Part shown: one piece after another, positions 28,140-37,455 of the stretch
Layout: the number at the start of each line of letters is the position of its first letter
Position numbering within the stretch: the first letter of the stretch is position 1
NCBI GenBank assembly: GCA_944323725.1
Contig: CALUTP010000016.1
Location: 1-64,000, forward strand
Origin: Candidatus Gastranaerophilales bacterium
GTDB lineage: Bacteria > Cyanobacteriota > Vampirovibrionia > Gastranaerophilales > Gastranaerophilaceae
Length of the DNA: 64,000 nucleotides
Direction of reading: 5' to 3'
Translations under genes and position numbers: made by a program
Notes under the pieces: generated by a model
Told to the model about the DNA's origin: nothing
Database searches by the model: none
The model's input: only the letters and a program-made list of their open reading frames with translations

Positions 28140-29498
28140 TTATTTAGAACCCTTTGTCACTAATTCTTTGTGCTGGAATAAAGTGTTTCTTTCATTTTTA
28201 TGCTCTTTTTTATACCAGTAATACAGTGCTCTTGCTACCCTGTTTGAACTATGACGTACAAGTCCGTCTTTATTATCTTCAATAAGTTTTTTAGAAAATA
28301 TTTTTACTCCGAGTCTTTTGACATTTTCATTATCAATTTTTACAGGATAAGAACCTGATTGTTGATATTTGATTGCAAGATTTGACGGTATAAAATCATT
28401 TACAAGTACAGCATCAATAATCTTTTTGCTATTAGCATGTTTTATTAGTGCATTAACATGATCAGAGACTGCATAATTATCAGTTTCTCCAGGTTGTGTC
28501 ATAATATTGCAGACATAGATTTTTTTAGCATTTGATGCTGCAACTTCTTGAGAGATTTCTTCTACTAAAAGGTTAGGAATAACGCTAGTATAAAGACTAC
28601 CTGGTCCCATAATTATAAAATCAGCATCTTTAATTGCTGCAATAACATCCTCTAGTGCTTTACAATGAGCTGGATTTGTAAATAATCTTTTTATTTTTCC
28701 ATGTGCTTCTGGAATATTTGATTCCCCTCTAATGATTCTGCCATCTTCCATTTCTGCAGCAAGTTTCATATCATCGAGAGTAGCTGGAAGAACTCTGCCT
28801 CTAATAGATAATACATTTGAGGATTCTTTTACTGCTCTTACCATATCTCCTGTAATTGCGCATAGTGCTGTTAAAAATAAATTTCCAAAACTGTGACCTT
28901 CAAGACCTTCTCCTGACTTAAATCTGTATTGAAATAATTTTGTAATTAAATCTTCATCATCAGCAAGAGCTGCAATGCAGTTTCTTATATCACCTGGTGG
29001 TAATATGCCCATATCTTCTCTTAATCGTCCAGAACTTCCCCCATCATCACCGACTGTTACTACAGCCGTGATATTATTAGTTATATGTTTAATTCCTTTT
29101 AAAAGCATAGATAGACCAGTACCGCCTCCAATTGCGACAATTTTAGGCCCTCTATTAAGCTTTCTTCTCCTATATAAAGCTTCTAATATATTTGAATCAT
29201 CTCTGCTGTTATTAATATCTAATATTGATAGATTAGTCTGTTTCCAACCTTTGAAAAATATTGCTGCCCCAAACATTATAATCGCAAAAGCTATCCATTC
29301 TGTAGAGATGTTCATGGCGATTTTTCTAATGAATTCCATTGTGTAAAAAATCGGTTTTATATCACATAAGATTAAAAATCCTACACCCATTAGAATTGCA
29401 CCTAAAAATATCAAAAAAAACCATCTTTTTACTTGTAGGCCTGGAATTAACCAGCCAGCATCCTTAGGCATTTTAACTGTATTTTTAAAATTTCTCAT
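28140..29498 (-). CDS. yvcK: YvcK/CofD-like protein (gluconeogenesis factor family), membrane anchored
   Basis: 452 aa from ATG 29498 (AGAGG five bases upstream; ATG 29501 is a close alternative). Two N-terminal membrane segments (about residues 28-48 and 70-87) precede the CofD-like domain: GGGTGLSMLLKGIKH, TVGDDGGSSGRLREDMGILP, PGDIRNC, EGHSFGNLFLTAL and GPGSLYTSVIPNLL. YvcK proteins bind UDP-GlcNAc and affect cell-wall metabolism. The membrane anchor is like that in cyanobacterial YvcK homologues and supports the taxonomic guess. Confidence 0.9.
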   Translation of the reverse strand: MRNFKNTVKMPKDAGWLIPGLQVKRWFFLIFLGAILMGVGFLILCDIKPIFYTMEFIRKIAMNISTEWIAFAIIMFGAAIFFKGWKQTNLSILDINNSRDDSNILEALYRRRKLNRGPKIVAIGGGTGLSMLLKGIKHITNNITAVVTVGDDGGSSGRLREDMGILPPGDIRNCIAALADDEDLITKLFQYRFKSGEGLEGHSFGNLFLTALCAITGDMVRAVKESSNVLSIRGRVLPATLDDMKLAAEMEDGRIIRGESNIPEAHGKIKRLFTNPAHCKALEDVIAAIKDADFIIMGPGSLYTSVIPNLLVEEISQEVAASNAKKIYVCNIMTQPGETDNYAVSDHVNALIKHANSKKIIDAVLVNDFIPSNLAIKYQQSGSYPVKIDNENVKRLGVKIFSKKLIEDNKDGLVRHSSNRVARALYYWYKKEHKNERNTLFQHKELVTKGSK

Positions 29499-29513
29499 CA
29501 TTTCCTCTTAACT

Positions 29514-30308
29514 CTATTCTACCCAGCCAGAAAGGCAAGCATTCTTGTAATTTACCGGAACTGGGGTAATAATATCCTTTGATTGTTTTATTAAAGCTGC
29601 AGCATTTGCAATTTTATTTGTAAAATGAATTGTATCAGCTTTTACACAAGTTTTACCGCCTGTAATATTATCTATTTGTGATGTTGCAAGCAGTGTTTTT
29701 AGTCTATTAATTGATGCAAAAATATTTTCACTATCTTTTTGAGTAAAATCTATTGTTCCATCTGTATTATATATTTTTTCCAAATGTACTTCATGAGCAA
29801 CGGGAAGATTAATTTCATTGTTGATACTTGCTGTAATATCTCCAGATGCTCCATAATATACAAGCCATTGAGAACATTTTTTTACGGCTTTTGCAACTTT
29901 AAGTGCAAATTGAAAATCTTCTGCTGCCATTTTATACATGGCGCCATGAGGTCTTACATGTTCAATTTCCATTTTGAATGTTTTAGCAAATGACATCAAC
30001 GCACCTACTTGATATATTACCAAAGCTTCAATTTCATCGTCAGAAAGTTCCATTGGCCGATAACCAAATCCTTGTATATCGTCAAATCCTATGTGAGCAC
30101 CTACTACTACATTTTTTTCTTTAGCTTTTAATAGTGCATTTTTTATTGTAATAGGATCTCCAGCATGAAATCCGCAAGAAATATTTACAGAACTTGCAGA
30201 ATCTAATAATGAAAATTCTGAATTATTTTTATATATACCGAAACTTTGTGCTAAATCTATATTAAAATCAATATTTTTTATTTGTTTTCTTTCCAAAACT
30301 TCTTGCAT
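29514..30308 (-). CDS. PxpA/LamB-YcsF family protein (5-oxoprolinase subunit A-like)
   Basis: 264 aa. SCGFHAGDP, GAHIGFDDIQGFGYRPM and the YQVGAL stretch identify the LamB/YcsF (PxpA) fold. The usual first motif DLNxDxGE reads DFNIDLAQ, so its acidic residue is Gln. PxpA normally acts with PxpB and PxpC, which are not here. It may have altered activity. First gene of the run into yvcK-panBC (12 bases to yvcK). Confidence 0.8.
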   Translation of the reverse strand: MQEVLERKQIKNIDFNIDLAQSFGIYKNNSEFSLLDSASSVNISCGFHAGDPITIKNALLKAKEKNVVVGAHIGFDDIQGFGYRPMELSDDEIEALVIYQVGALMSFAKTFKMEIEHVRPHGAMYKMAAEDFQFALKVAKAVKKCSQWLVYYGASGDITASINNEINLPVAHEVHLEKIYNTDGTIDFTQKDSENIFASINRLKTLLATSQIDNITGGKTCVKADTIHFTNKIANAAALIKQSKDIITPVPVNYKNACLSGWVE

Positions 30309-30395
30309 AATTATCTTTCTTTGTAATCTACTGTATTAATAAAATAATTATACTCACAAAATAATTTATTACCACTATCTTTACATAATTTTAAA

Positions 30396-31025
30396 CTATG
30401 CACGATAAATATCTGAAAGCTCAAGAAACATATATTGTTTAGAAAAATATGCTAATTTATCACTGTCATTTTTAGTATATTTTTTAAGGTTAAAACAAAA
30501 GTCAAATTTTCGACTGCATTCAATGTGATTTTTACTAAAGAATAAATAAAAATACCCGTTTGTTAATACGTAATATTCTCCGTTAAAATATATTGGATTC
30601 ATTAATTCATCTATATCACAGCCTTTTAAATTATTATCTGAAAAAATTTGATTTTTGCAATCGACAGCTTCTATAGAAAATGGTACATATTTAATAAATA
30701 GAGTTCTTTTTCTTAATCTGCTGTTATCCCATTTTTTAATAATATAGTCTGGAAGGAAAATTTCACGTTTGACAGTCCTGGAAAATTCTCTCATATCAAA
30801 GGTGTTATACCCTAGAATTTGAAAGAACGGGAGGATTATTTTTTCTCTTATTTCTGGTTCTGTTAGATTATCAAAGTCTGCAAGTGCTGGCCGATTCTTT
30901 AATATTGCAAGATTTCTTGGCAATACTCTTTTATTCAGTTTGTATATAACTCGTTTACAAAATAGATATATACCTCCTGAAAAAAACAGGACTATTAAAA
31001 ACAATAATACAGAAAACGCTACCAT
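30396..31025 (-). CDS. membrane-anchored HSDR-N-like (type I restriction R-subunit N-domain) protein
   Basis: 209 aa. An N-terminal membrane segment (about residues 3-23) is followed by TEPEIREKIILPFFQILGY and a later PDYII, resembling the PD-(D/E)xK N-terminal domain of HsdR-type proteins. Downstream are SIEAVDCKN (E-x-x-D-x-K), which may supply the catalytic Glu/Lys pair, and a long beta-rich tail. No helicase or methylase partner. A restriction-like nuclease tied to the membrane is possible; a decayed one is the alternative. Confidence 0.45.
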   Translation of the reverse strand: MVAFSVLLFLIVLFFSGGIYLFCKRVIYKLNKRVLPRNLAILKNRPALADFDNLTEPEIREKIILPFFQILGYNTFDMREFSRTVKREIFLPDYIIKKWDNSRLRKRTLFIKYVPFSIEAVDCKNQIFSDNNLKGCDIDELMNPIYFNGEYYVLTNGYFYLFFSKNHIECSRKFDFCFNLKKYTKNDSDKLAYFSKQYMFLELSDIYRA

Positions 31026-31111
31026 ACCTTTATTATTATAACTCTTATTTTCGTGTTTGCCTATCTTTTTTTTTATTTTTTTTAATATAAATTCACAGAA
31101 AATTTTAAAAT

Positions 31112-31147
31112 AAAAACAGCCTCTAAATTAAATAGAGACTGTTTTTA
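31112..31147. terminator. terminator after rpsT
   Basis: AAACAGCCTCT pairs with AGAGACTGTTT, with one mismatch in the arm, flanked by A-run and T-run. On minus it follows the rpsT stop at 31164. Confidence 0.7.
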
Positions 31148-31163
31148 TTTTTTTTCTTGAAAA

Positions 31164-31433
31164 CTATTTTGCTTGTAATTTATTTACAGCAATAGTTAAT
31201 CTTGATTTTTTTCTAGCTGCAGTGTTTTTATGAAGGATACCTTTTCCTACAGCCTTGTCGCATAGCTGGTAAGCTTTAGAAAGAGCAGTGTTCAAAGCTT
31301 CTTTATCTTCACCTTTAGCAAGTTCAAGAACTTTTTTTACAGCAGTTTTGATAGAAGTTTTAAATGCTACGTTTCTAACTCTGTTTTTTTCAGCTATAAG
31401 TACTCGTTTTTTAGCAGATTTAATATTTGCCAT
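31164..31433 (-). CDS. rpsT: 30S ribosomal protein S20
   Basis: 89 aa, Lys/Arg/Ala-rich, MANIKSAKKRVLIAEKNRVR to GILHKNTAARKKSRLTIAVN, the S20 pattern. Monocistronic with terminator at 31112. The leader (31434-31500) contains a small GGTGC/GCACC stem that may be a regulatory fold. Confidence 0.96.
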   Translation of the reverse strand: MANIKSAKKRVLIAEKNRVRNVAFKTSIKTAVKKVLELAKGEDKEALNTALSKAYQLCDKAVGKGILHKNTAARKKSRLTIAVNKLQAK

Positions 31434-31609
31434 TTTTATTTCCTTTTCTAAGTCTTGCGGTGCTTAATGACGGCACCATACTCGAGGATGTGAGTGATTT
31501 TATATTAAATAAAAAAATCTTTATTTGCAATAGGTTTATTTATTTTTGTTAAATTTATGCTAATGTAAAATATTTGATTATTTTAGATATTATCATTATA
31601 ATTCTTACT

Positions 31610-32956
31610 ATGAACGAATTAGATACCTCAAATATAGCTGAATTGCGTGATAAAGTAAAAGAAAAACTAGATTCCACACAGCTTTTTAAGTTTAAGGGAA
31701 CTGTATCAAAACTCTTAGGTTTAACTGTTGAGGTAAAGCTTCCGGGGTTAAAAATCGGTGATTTATGCTATATTGAGACGTCCGATGGTAGGAAAAAGCC
31801 AGCAGAAGTGCAGGCTTTCAAGGGTGATGTAGCTCAGTTACTACTTTTATATGATGGTGAAGGCATTGGACAAGGCAGTCTTGTGACAAGTACTGGACAA
31901 CCAATTATTATACCCGTAGGTGATTTTCTATTAGGAAGACTTATTAATCCGATGGGGGAACCTATAGATGGGAAACCTTTGGATACAGCTGATGCTTCAT
32001 GGCGTTCTATAGAAGGTCCTCCACCTGGTCCTTTTGAAAGACCGATTATTACGGAAATGTTTTCTACCGGAGTAAGAGCGATAGATAGTTGTATGACAAT
32101 GGGTTGTGGACAGCGTCTTGGATTATTTGCAGGATCTGGTGTTGGTAAAAGTACACTTCTTGGTATGATAGCTCGGAATTCTGATGCAGATGTGAATGTC
32201 GTTGCACTGATTGGTGAACGTGGTCGTGAAGTCAAAGAATTTGTAGAGGATGCACTTGGTGAAAAAGGGATGGCAAAATCAGTTCTTGTTTGTTCTACAG
32301 GAGATCAACCTCCATTGATTCGTCAAAAAGCATTACTCGCTGCGACTGCGGTTTGTGAATATTTCAGGGATCAAGGTAAAAAAGTTTTCTTAATGACGGA
32401 TACCGTGACACGTTGTGCAATGGCTGGACGAGAGGTGGGATTATCACTTGGAGAGCCTCCTACTATGAAAGGCTATCCGCCATCAATATTCTCTTGGCTT
32501 CAAAAAGTTCTTGAGCGTGCAGGTAATAGCCCTAGAGGTTCGATTACTGCACTTTATACAGTCTTGATGGAAGGCGATGATATTTCAGATCCTATTGTGG
32601 ATATTGTACGTGGTATTGTTGACGGACACATTTTCCTTTCAAGAAAGGTTGCTGAAATGAATCATTACCCAGCAATTGATGTTTTAGGGAGTATTTCAAG
32701 GCTTATGTCTGCGATTGCGACTCCTGAACATAAGGCTGCTGCTGGTAAAATGCGTCAGCTTTTAGCATTATATCGAGAAAATAAAGATTTGATTGATGTT
32801 GGTATGTATCAACCGGGATCTAACCCTAAGCTTGATATTGCGATAGAAATGAACCCTAGAATTAATGCGTTTTTACAGCAGCGTACTACTGATATTGTAA
32901 GTATGGATACTACTATTCAGACGCTGGTGGATATGATGAAAGATGTTGATATTTAA
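31610..32956 (+). CDS. FliI/YscN-family type III export ATPase (orphan)
   Basis: 448 aa from ATG 31610; an upstream in-frame TTG at 31574 would add a hydrophobic tail and has no ribosome binding site. LGLFAGSGVGKSTLLGMIAR (Walker A about 175-182), LIGERGREVKEF, the TDTVTRCAMAGREVGLSLGE region and LLALYRENKDLIDVGMYQPG are diagnostic for flagellar/T3SS export ATPases rather than F1 subunits. No flagellar or injectisome gene is adjacent; it is 141 bases from rpsT and is convergent with a kinase-like gene. Either export genes are scattered in this genome or this is a relic. Confidence 0.9.
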   Translation: MNELDTSNIAELRDKVKEKLDSTQLFKFKGTVSKLLGLTVEVKLPGLKIGDLCYIETSDGRKKPAEVQAFKGDVAQLLLLYDGEGIGQGSLVTSTGQPIIIPVGDFLLGRLINPMGEPIDGKPLDTADASWRSIEGPPPGPFERPIITEMFSTGVRAIDSCMTMGCGQRLGLFAGSGVGKSTLLGMIARNSDADVNVVALIGERGREVKEFVEDALGEKGMAKSVLVCSTGDQPPLIRQKALLAATAVCEYFRDQGKKVFLMTDTVTRCAMAGREVGLSLGEPPTMKGYPPSIFSWLQKVLERAGNSPRGSITALYTVLMEGDDISDPIVDIVRGIVDGHIFLSRKVAEMNHYPAIDVLGSISRLMSAIATPEHKAAAGKMRQLLALYRENKDLIDVGMYQPGSNPKLDIAIEMNPRINAFLQQRTTDIVSMDTTIQTLVDMMKDVDI

Positions 32957-34173
32957 GATTCCGGACATAAAATTTTATCAAGAGTTACGCATTTAGCAAC
33001 GGAAACCCTTTTCTGTTGTGAGTCAAGCATTGTCTTAGGCAAGTTATCCACTTTTTCCCATTTATTAAAGATTTTTATACAGTCTGAGGAATAAGTTATT
33101 TTATCGTAATCTTTTGTTTTTAATGATTCTGTAAGTTTTTGATTAAAATATTCAAGTCCTTTTTCACGGTACTGCATTATTTGTCGTGGATTAAATCTGA
33201 TATGCGCAGCATTGCAATGACGGCTTGAAATAAACATAAATTGTGCCATTTGTATTTTCATAGCTTCAGATTTTATAATATCTTTTGATAAGTTCTTGCT
33301 GGATAAAATATTAGAATGTGCAAGTTCTGACTTTGCAATTTTGTCTATAATTTTAGAATACATAGAATTATTTGTCTGCAATTGTAAATGTTCTGCCATT
33401 TGTTTATGGTAAAGAGATTTGATATTTAAATATTCATTAAAAAGTTTCCGAGATGTTCTTGCAGGTGCATTAATAAGATAATCATATAGTGTTGAAAATT
33501 CAAATGAACGTAAATTGCTGTCTAAAAATGATGTATCGGATGTATGCATAGCGAATCCATAATCTTTGTTGATTATAACCTTTTTAATACTTTCATCTAA
33601 ATTTTCTACTTTTAAGTGCTCAAAATCTAAAATACCGGCTTTGTCTTTTGTAAAATTAATATTTCCTGAATTCAAATCATATACCATTAATCTCCCATAT
33701 TTATTGGAACCTTTATCAAGCTCTGTTATTATAGAAACTAGTGAACTTAAATTTTTGGAATTTAAGGGATTATTTAAATAGTCTGCTCTACGTCCTTTTA
33801 CTAGTGAAGATATTAAGTATGATTCCCCATTATTTAATTGAAATGCTGAAATTCCCTTTTGAGTATTTGCAAGATTTAGTTTCTTGCCTCGTTCTTTCAT
33901 AAATTCATATAGAATATCTAGTTTTTCCGCTTCTTGCATAACATTATTGTTGCTAAGAGCATTTGCTTTGCTTTTTTTAATAACTAAATCTCGACCATAA
34001 TAATATGCTTGCCCGTTTACACCTTCACCCAATTTTTTTGAATGTTTTAATATTTCATTACAAATATTATTTATTTCAGTTGAAGAAATGTCTTTTGTTA
34101 TGGGGTATATTTGAGCTTTAGAAATTTTATATGGGGGTATAATTCCTTGAAATGAAATTTGCATATTATTCAT
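32953..34173 (-). CDS. protein-kinase-fold protein of unknown substrate
   Basis: 406 aa. A Gly-rich loop KLGEGVNGQAYYYGRDLVIK (about residues 47-66, Lys in VIKK), then about residues 164-185 YDLNSGNINF followed by GILDFEH, resembling the catalytic (D-x-x-x-x-N) and DFG-like segments of kinase/aminoglycoside phosphotransferase folds. The C-terminal 190 residues are helical and unrelated to kinases I know. The N-terminus MQISFQGIIP lacks a signal peptide. It ends the malQ-TPR/NHL unit and overlaps the FliI-like gene by four bases. A eukaryote-like signalling or effector kinase is possible but unproven. Confidence 0.55.
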   Translation of the reverse strand: MNNMQISFQGIIPPYKISKAQIYPITKDISSTEINNICNEILKHSKKLGEGVNGQAYYYGRDLVIKKSKANALSNNNVMQEAEKLDILYEFMKERGKKLNLANTQKGISAFQLNNGESYLISSLVKGRRADYLNNPLNSKNLSSLVSIITELDKGSNKYGRLMVYDLNSGNINFTKDKAGILDFEHLKVENLDESIKKVIINKDYGFAMHTSDTSFLDSNLRSFEFSTLYDYLINAPARTSRKLFNEYLNIKSLYHKQMAEHLQLQTNNSMYSKIIDKIAKSELAHSNILSSKNLSKDIIKSEAMKIQMAQFMFISSRHCNAAHIRFNPRQIMQYREKGLEYFNQKLTESLKTKDYDKITYSSDCIKIFNKWEKVDNLPKTMLDSQQKRVSVAKCVTLDKILCPES

Positions 34174-34205
34174 ATTCTATACAAAAATCATAAAATTTTT
34201 TTTTG

Positions 34206-35051
34206 CTATTGTAATTTATATCTTATAACAGAATTTGTTCCTTGAGAAGAAATGAAAAGTAAATTCCCTGATATATGAAGACAATATGGATTTTTAATAT
34301 TTCCAATTAATATAGAAATTACACCTTTATTGGATATTTTTAAAACATTATTTCCATTGTAATTTGCTACATATAGATTCCCTGCTGAATCACAAGCTAA
34401 TCCAATTGGACCATTTAATCTAGCATCTTTTACATATAATTTTTTAGTTCCATCCGGTGAAATTTTCAAAATAGAATTGTCAGAAAATCCTGCAATATAT
34501 AAATTCCCATCATTATCAGTTGTAATCCCTGTTGGACTTGAAAGATTTTGATAAACCCCATTTGATTGAGTAATAGTTTTAGCTTTATTAATTTTGTCTT
34601 GTTGTTCTTTTTTTATAGTCTGCAAATCTGTATTCATTGAATAAGCGAGAGATTGAGCTTTGTTTGCTACAACAGCTGTTGGAGGAATAAGTGATAGGTA
34701 TTGTTTTGCGTTTTCTGTCTGCCCTAACTTTTGACTAAGTGCTGCAGCTTTATATACTGCTTCATAATCATTAGGATTTCTTACAATAATTTGTTTAAAT
34801 ACTACAAGAGCTGCATCATCTTGTTTTATGAATTCTAATATCGTCCCAAGATTATAATATGCATCAATATAATCAGGCTCAATTGCTATAGCCTGTCTAA
34901 AAGATGCCATAGCTTTATCATATTGTCCTAAGCGATAATAATCTACACCTTGATTGTATTGTAATTTAGCTTCATTAGAAATTTCAGCCGCAAAACCGAT
35001 ATTTACGGCTGAAATTAATATAATAAATGTAATAAGAAATTTTTTCATCAT
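34206..35051 (-). CDS. exported TPR plus NHL-repeat protein
   Basis: 281 aa. Signal peptide MMKKFLITFIILISAVNIGF (cut near AAE), TPR repeats about residues 26-120 (GVDYYRLGQYDKAMASFRQA, AYYNLGTILEFIKQDDAALV), then NHL-type beta-propeller repeats (LSSPTGITTDNDGNLYIAGF, LNGPIGLACDSAGNLYVANY). Possible roles are envelope scaffolding. Three bases after malQ on the same strand, so translationally coupled. Confidence 0.8.
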   Translation of the reverse strand: MMKKFLITFIILISAVNIGFAAEISNEAKLQYNQGVDYYRLGQYDKAMASFRQAIAIEPDYIDAYYNLGTILEFIKQDDAALVVFKQIIVRNPNDYEAVYKAAALSQKLGQTENAKQYLSLIPPTAVVANKAQSLAYSMNTDLQTIKKEQQDKINKAKTITQSNGVYQNLSSPTGITTDNDGNLYIAGFSDNSILKISPDGTKKLYVKDARLNGPIGLACDSAGNLYVANYNGNNVLKISNKGVISILIGNIKNPYCLHISGNLLFISSQGTNSVIRYKLQ

Positions 35052-35054
35052 TAC

Positions 35055-36917
35055 TTAAATTTCGCTTAGTTCTTCTATTAATTTGCTATTTTTTTCTGCA
35101 AATTCTGTTCCTCTGGCTATTATAGCAAGTTTTAGAATTTTTGCAAGATTTATTGCACATAAATCTTTAAAATTATCAGGAAGTCTCAGACTCCAGTTTT
35201 CATCTCCTGATGTACCAGGTCTGTTATATACATCATAAATATTAAAGTAATCAGTAAAAAATATCTGAATATTTTCAGCTTTTGATGCAAAAATTTCAAC
35301 TAATTTTGTTTGAGCAAGGAATTCTGCATCTTTGGTTAATGTGGTAATAAGTTCATCTTTATTATTCCAATCAGGGAATTCCAAGTCTTCTACAAGATTT
35401 TTAACATGTAAATAACCTTCATGTGTATTTATCATTGAATCAGCCCACATTTTTATAGGTTCATTATCATGAGTCCCTACCATTGCCCAGGTTTTTTCAA
35501 TTATGTTTTTGCATCTATAAGGGTGTTCTGGTTTTTCAGGAACAACAAATTGAGTAAGTTTCATTCCCTGCAGTCCGTATTCCTCCATTACAGCGGCAAC
35601 CGGATTTGTAAGTGTACCTAAATCTTCACAAACAATTGCATCTTTATCAAGTCCTTCCTCTTTAGCTGCTGCAATTACAATTTTTTCAATTAATCTGCCA
35701 TATTTTCTAATTTGTTCTTTTGATAATGACTTCACTCTTTTTTCTTTATCAGCTTCAAGTGTCATATCTAAATCATCCATTGTTGCAATGGCAAATTTTG
35801 AAAGTTCAGGATGCTCAGGTGATGAGAATAATCTGCCTGCCCCTTGTTCAATTTTTGGTTTTTTACCTGCCTTATATACCCAAGGGTCAATTAATCCTAC
35901 AATATGATCAATTCTTACACCACCTGGATTTTCTTTAAACATTTTCTTGAAGAGGTTTTTCATTAAAATCCCCCCCTCATCTAAAGATCCGTCAGCTTTA
36001 TATAATTTTTCAGGATTCATAGCAGGGAATCCCCAAGCTTGACCATCTTTTGAAAAATAATCAGGAGGACAGCCCAGCATCCAGCCTTCTAAAAATAGTG
36101 ACTGGTAAGCCCAGGTATCTCTGTCTGAAAATGCGACTTGTCTATCTGCTATCATTTTTATATCTTTTTTCTTAGCATATTCAAGAGTCTTTTGATTCTG
36201 TTTTTCTAATACGAATTGAACAAATTTATAAAAATCAATTTCATCTGTATATTTTTTAGAAATTTCATCTATGCGTTTTCCATATTCAAGTCTTTCTTCA
36301 ATTGATTTAGGATTGAATAAATTTTTGTCCATTTCACTGTTCCATAAAGGCCAATAATCGTTTCCATGTTCGATTGAAAGTGCTTCATATAGACTGTCCT
36401 TGTCAAGCCAGAAATCGTTTTCTCTTTTGAAGTGTTCAAATTCTTTTTCTAATTTTTTATCATTTTTAGATTTGAAATTATTCCAAGCTTCTCTTAGGGC
36501 TTCATTTTGTTTATTGTAAATATAAGAATAAGCTGTTTTATTAATATTTTTATTAGGATTGCCATTTACTATGTCCTGATAAGTTTCTTCTGACAATATA
36601 TAATCCCATTCTTTTTCTGTTAATTGTTTTAAATCAATAAATAAAGGATTGCCAGAAAAAATAGTTCCAGTATAAGGGGATGAATCACAACTTTTTGTCT
36701 TACCAGCAGGTCCTAATTGGATACAGTTAAAAATGCCAGAAGCAAAGTCAATAACTTCTTTTCCACCATTGGAGTTTACTGTTCCGAATCCTGTATTTTC
36801 ACCGCTTGCAGCAGGAAAGCTTCCGCTGTGAATTATCAGTGCAAAATTCTTCTTACCTAAAACTTTTAATGCTTTTTGAATTGATTTTGTCGCTTTTTTC
36901 TCTAAAGTGCAAACCAT
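35055..36917 (-). CDS. malQ: 4-alpha-glucanotransferase (GH77, divergent)
   Basis: 620 aa from ATG 36917, preceded by GGGG at a good distance; an upstream in-frame start (36968) has no such site. GH77 motifs GVRIDHIVGL (nucleophile Asp), CEDLGTLTNPVAAVMEEYGL (acid/base Glu) with GMKLTQF, and VGTHDNEPI. It disproportionates maltodextrins and glycogen side products. First gene of a unit with the TPR/NHL and kinase-like genes. Confidence 0.9.
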   Translation of the reverse strand: MVCTLEKKATKSIQKALKVLGKKNFALIIHSGSFPAASGENTGFGTVNSNGGKEVIDFASGIFNCIQLGPAGKTKSCDSSPYTGTIFSGNPLFIDLKQLTEKEWDYILSEETYQDIVNGNPNKNINKTAYSYIYNKQNEALREAWNNFKSKNDKKLEKEFEHFKRENDFWLDKDSLYEALSIEHGNDYWPLWNSEMDKNLFNPKSIEERLEYGKRIDEISKKYTDEIDFYKFVQFVLEKQNQKTLEYAKKKDIKMIADRQVAFSDRDTWAYQSLFLEGWMLGCPPDYFSKDGQAWGFPAMNPEKLYKADGSLDEGGILMKNLFKKMFKENPGGVRIDHIVGLIDPWVYKAGKKPKIEQGAGRLFSSPEHPELSKFAIATMDDLDMTLEADKEKRVKSLSKEQIRKYGRLIEKIVIAAAKEEGLDKDAIVCEDLGTLTNPVAAVMEEYGLQGMKLTQFVVPEKPEHPYRCKNIIEKTWAMVGTHDNEPIKMWADSMINTHEGYLHVKNLVEDLEFPDWNNKDELITTLTKDAEFLAQTKLVEIFASKAENIQIFFTDYFNIYDVYNRPGTSGDENWSLRLPDNFKDLCAINLAKILKLAIIARGTEFAEKNSKLIEELSEI

Positions 36918-37007
36918 ATTGTACCCCTTCTTCCCTATATACATAACATAACACATTGATGTTATCATAAGAGTTTTTTTTTTACAAGGGATATGATGCG
37001 TAAATCC

Positions 37008-37331
37008 TTACAATTTAGAGAAACCTGCTTTTAGTAATTTATATATAATTTTTTTATTGTTTTCGTCTTGAGATGCAATTATTGTTGAAATTTCTTCATC
37101 AACATTTTCTGGTATGTCTACAGTAAAAAAGTTAAAAAAGTCTGCTAATTGTATATGTAAGACTTTTGACATTTTATCAAGTACATGCAGAGATGGGAAA
37201 AATCTTCCGGATTCTATCCCGCTTAATGAAGATGTTTCAATCCCGACAAGTTCTGACAGTTGTTCCTGTGTATAGCCTTTGTTTTTGCGTAGTTCTTTAA
37301 TTCTTTTGCCTAATAATTTTTTATTATCCAT
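37008..37331 (-). CDS. XRE-family transcriptional regulator
   Basis: 107 aa from ATG 37331, where similarity to XRE proteins begins; ATG 37337 and 37349 are in frame upstream and no ribosome binding site decides. HTH core GYTQEQLSELVGIETSSLSG, then a 45-residue tail with DENNKKIIYKLLKAGF, like the XRE at 3984. Divergent from the prepilin gene at 37578, with a perfect sigma-70-type promoter and repeats between. Confidence 0.86.
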   Translation of the reverse strand: MDNKKLLGKRIKELRKNKGYTQEQLSELVGIETSSLSGIESGRFFPSLHVLDKMSKVLHIQLADFFNFFTVDIPENVDEEISTIIASQDENNKKIIYKLLKAGFSKL

Positions 37332-37360
37332 AAACATTACTATACACATTATAAAAACTA

Positions 37361-37455
37361 AAAATAAGTGAGAACATTACGCATTTTATTAATAAACTAA
37401 GTAACAATCTACTAAAACCACTTGACAATCACTTAGTTATGGTTTAAAATAAGTG
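37361..37455 (+). promoter_or_regulatory. sigma-70-type promoter of the prepilin gene with overlapping repeats
   Basis: TTGACA (37422-37427), 17 bases, TAAAAT (37445-37450) make a near-consensus promoter toward the prepilin gene. AACTAAGT near 37394-37401 and ACTTAGTT near 37431-37438 form an inverted repeat around the -35 box, and AAAATAAGTG occurs at 37361-37370 and again over the -10 (37446-37455). A repressor site is likely; the divergent XRE protein is the candidate. Confidence 0.65.
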
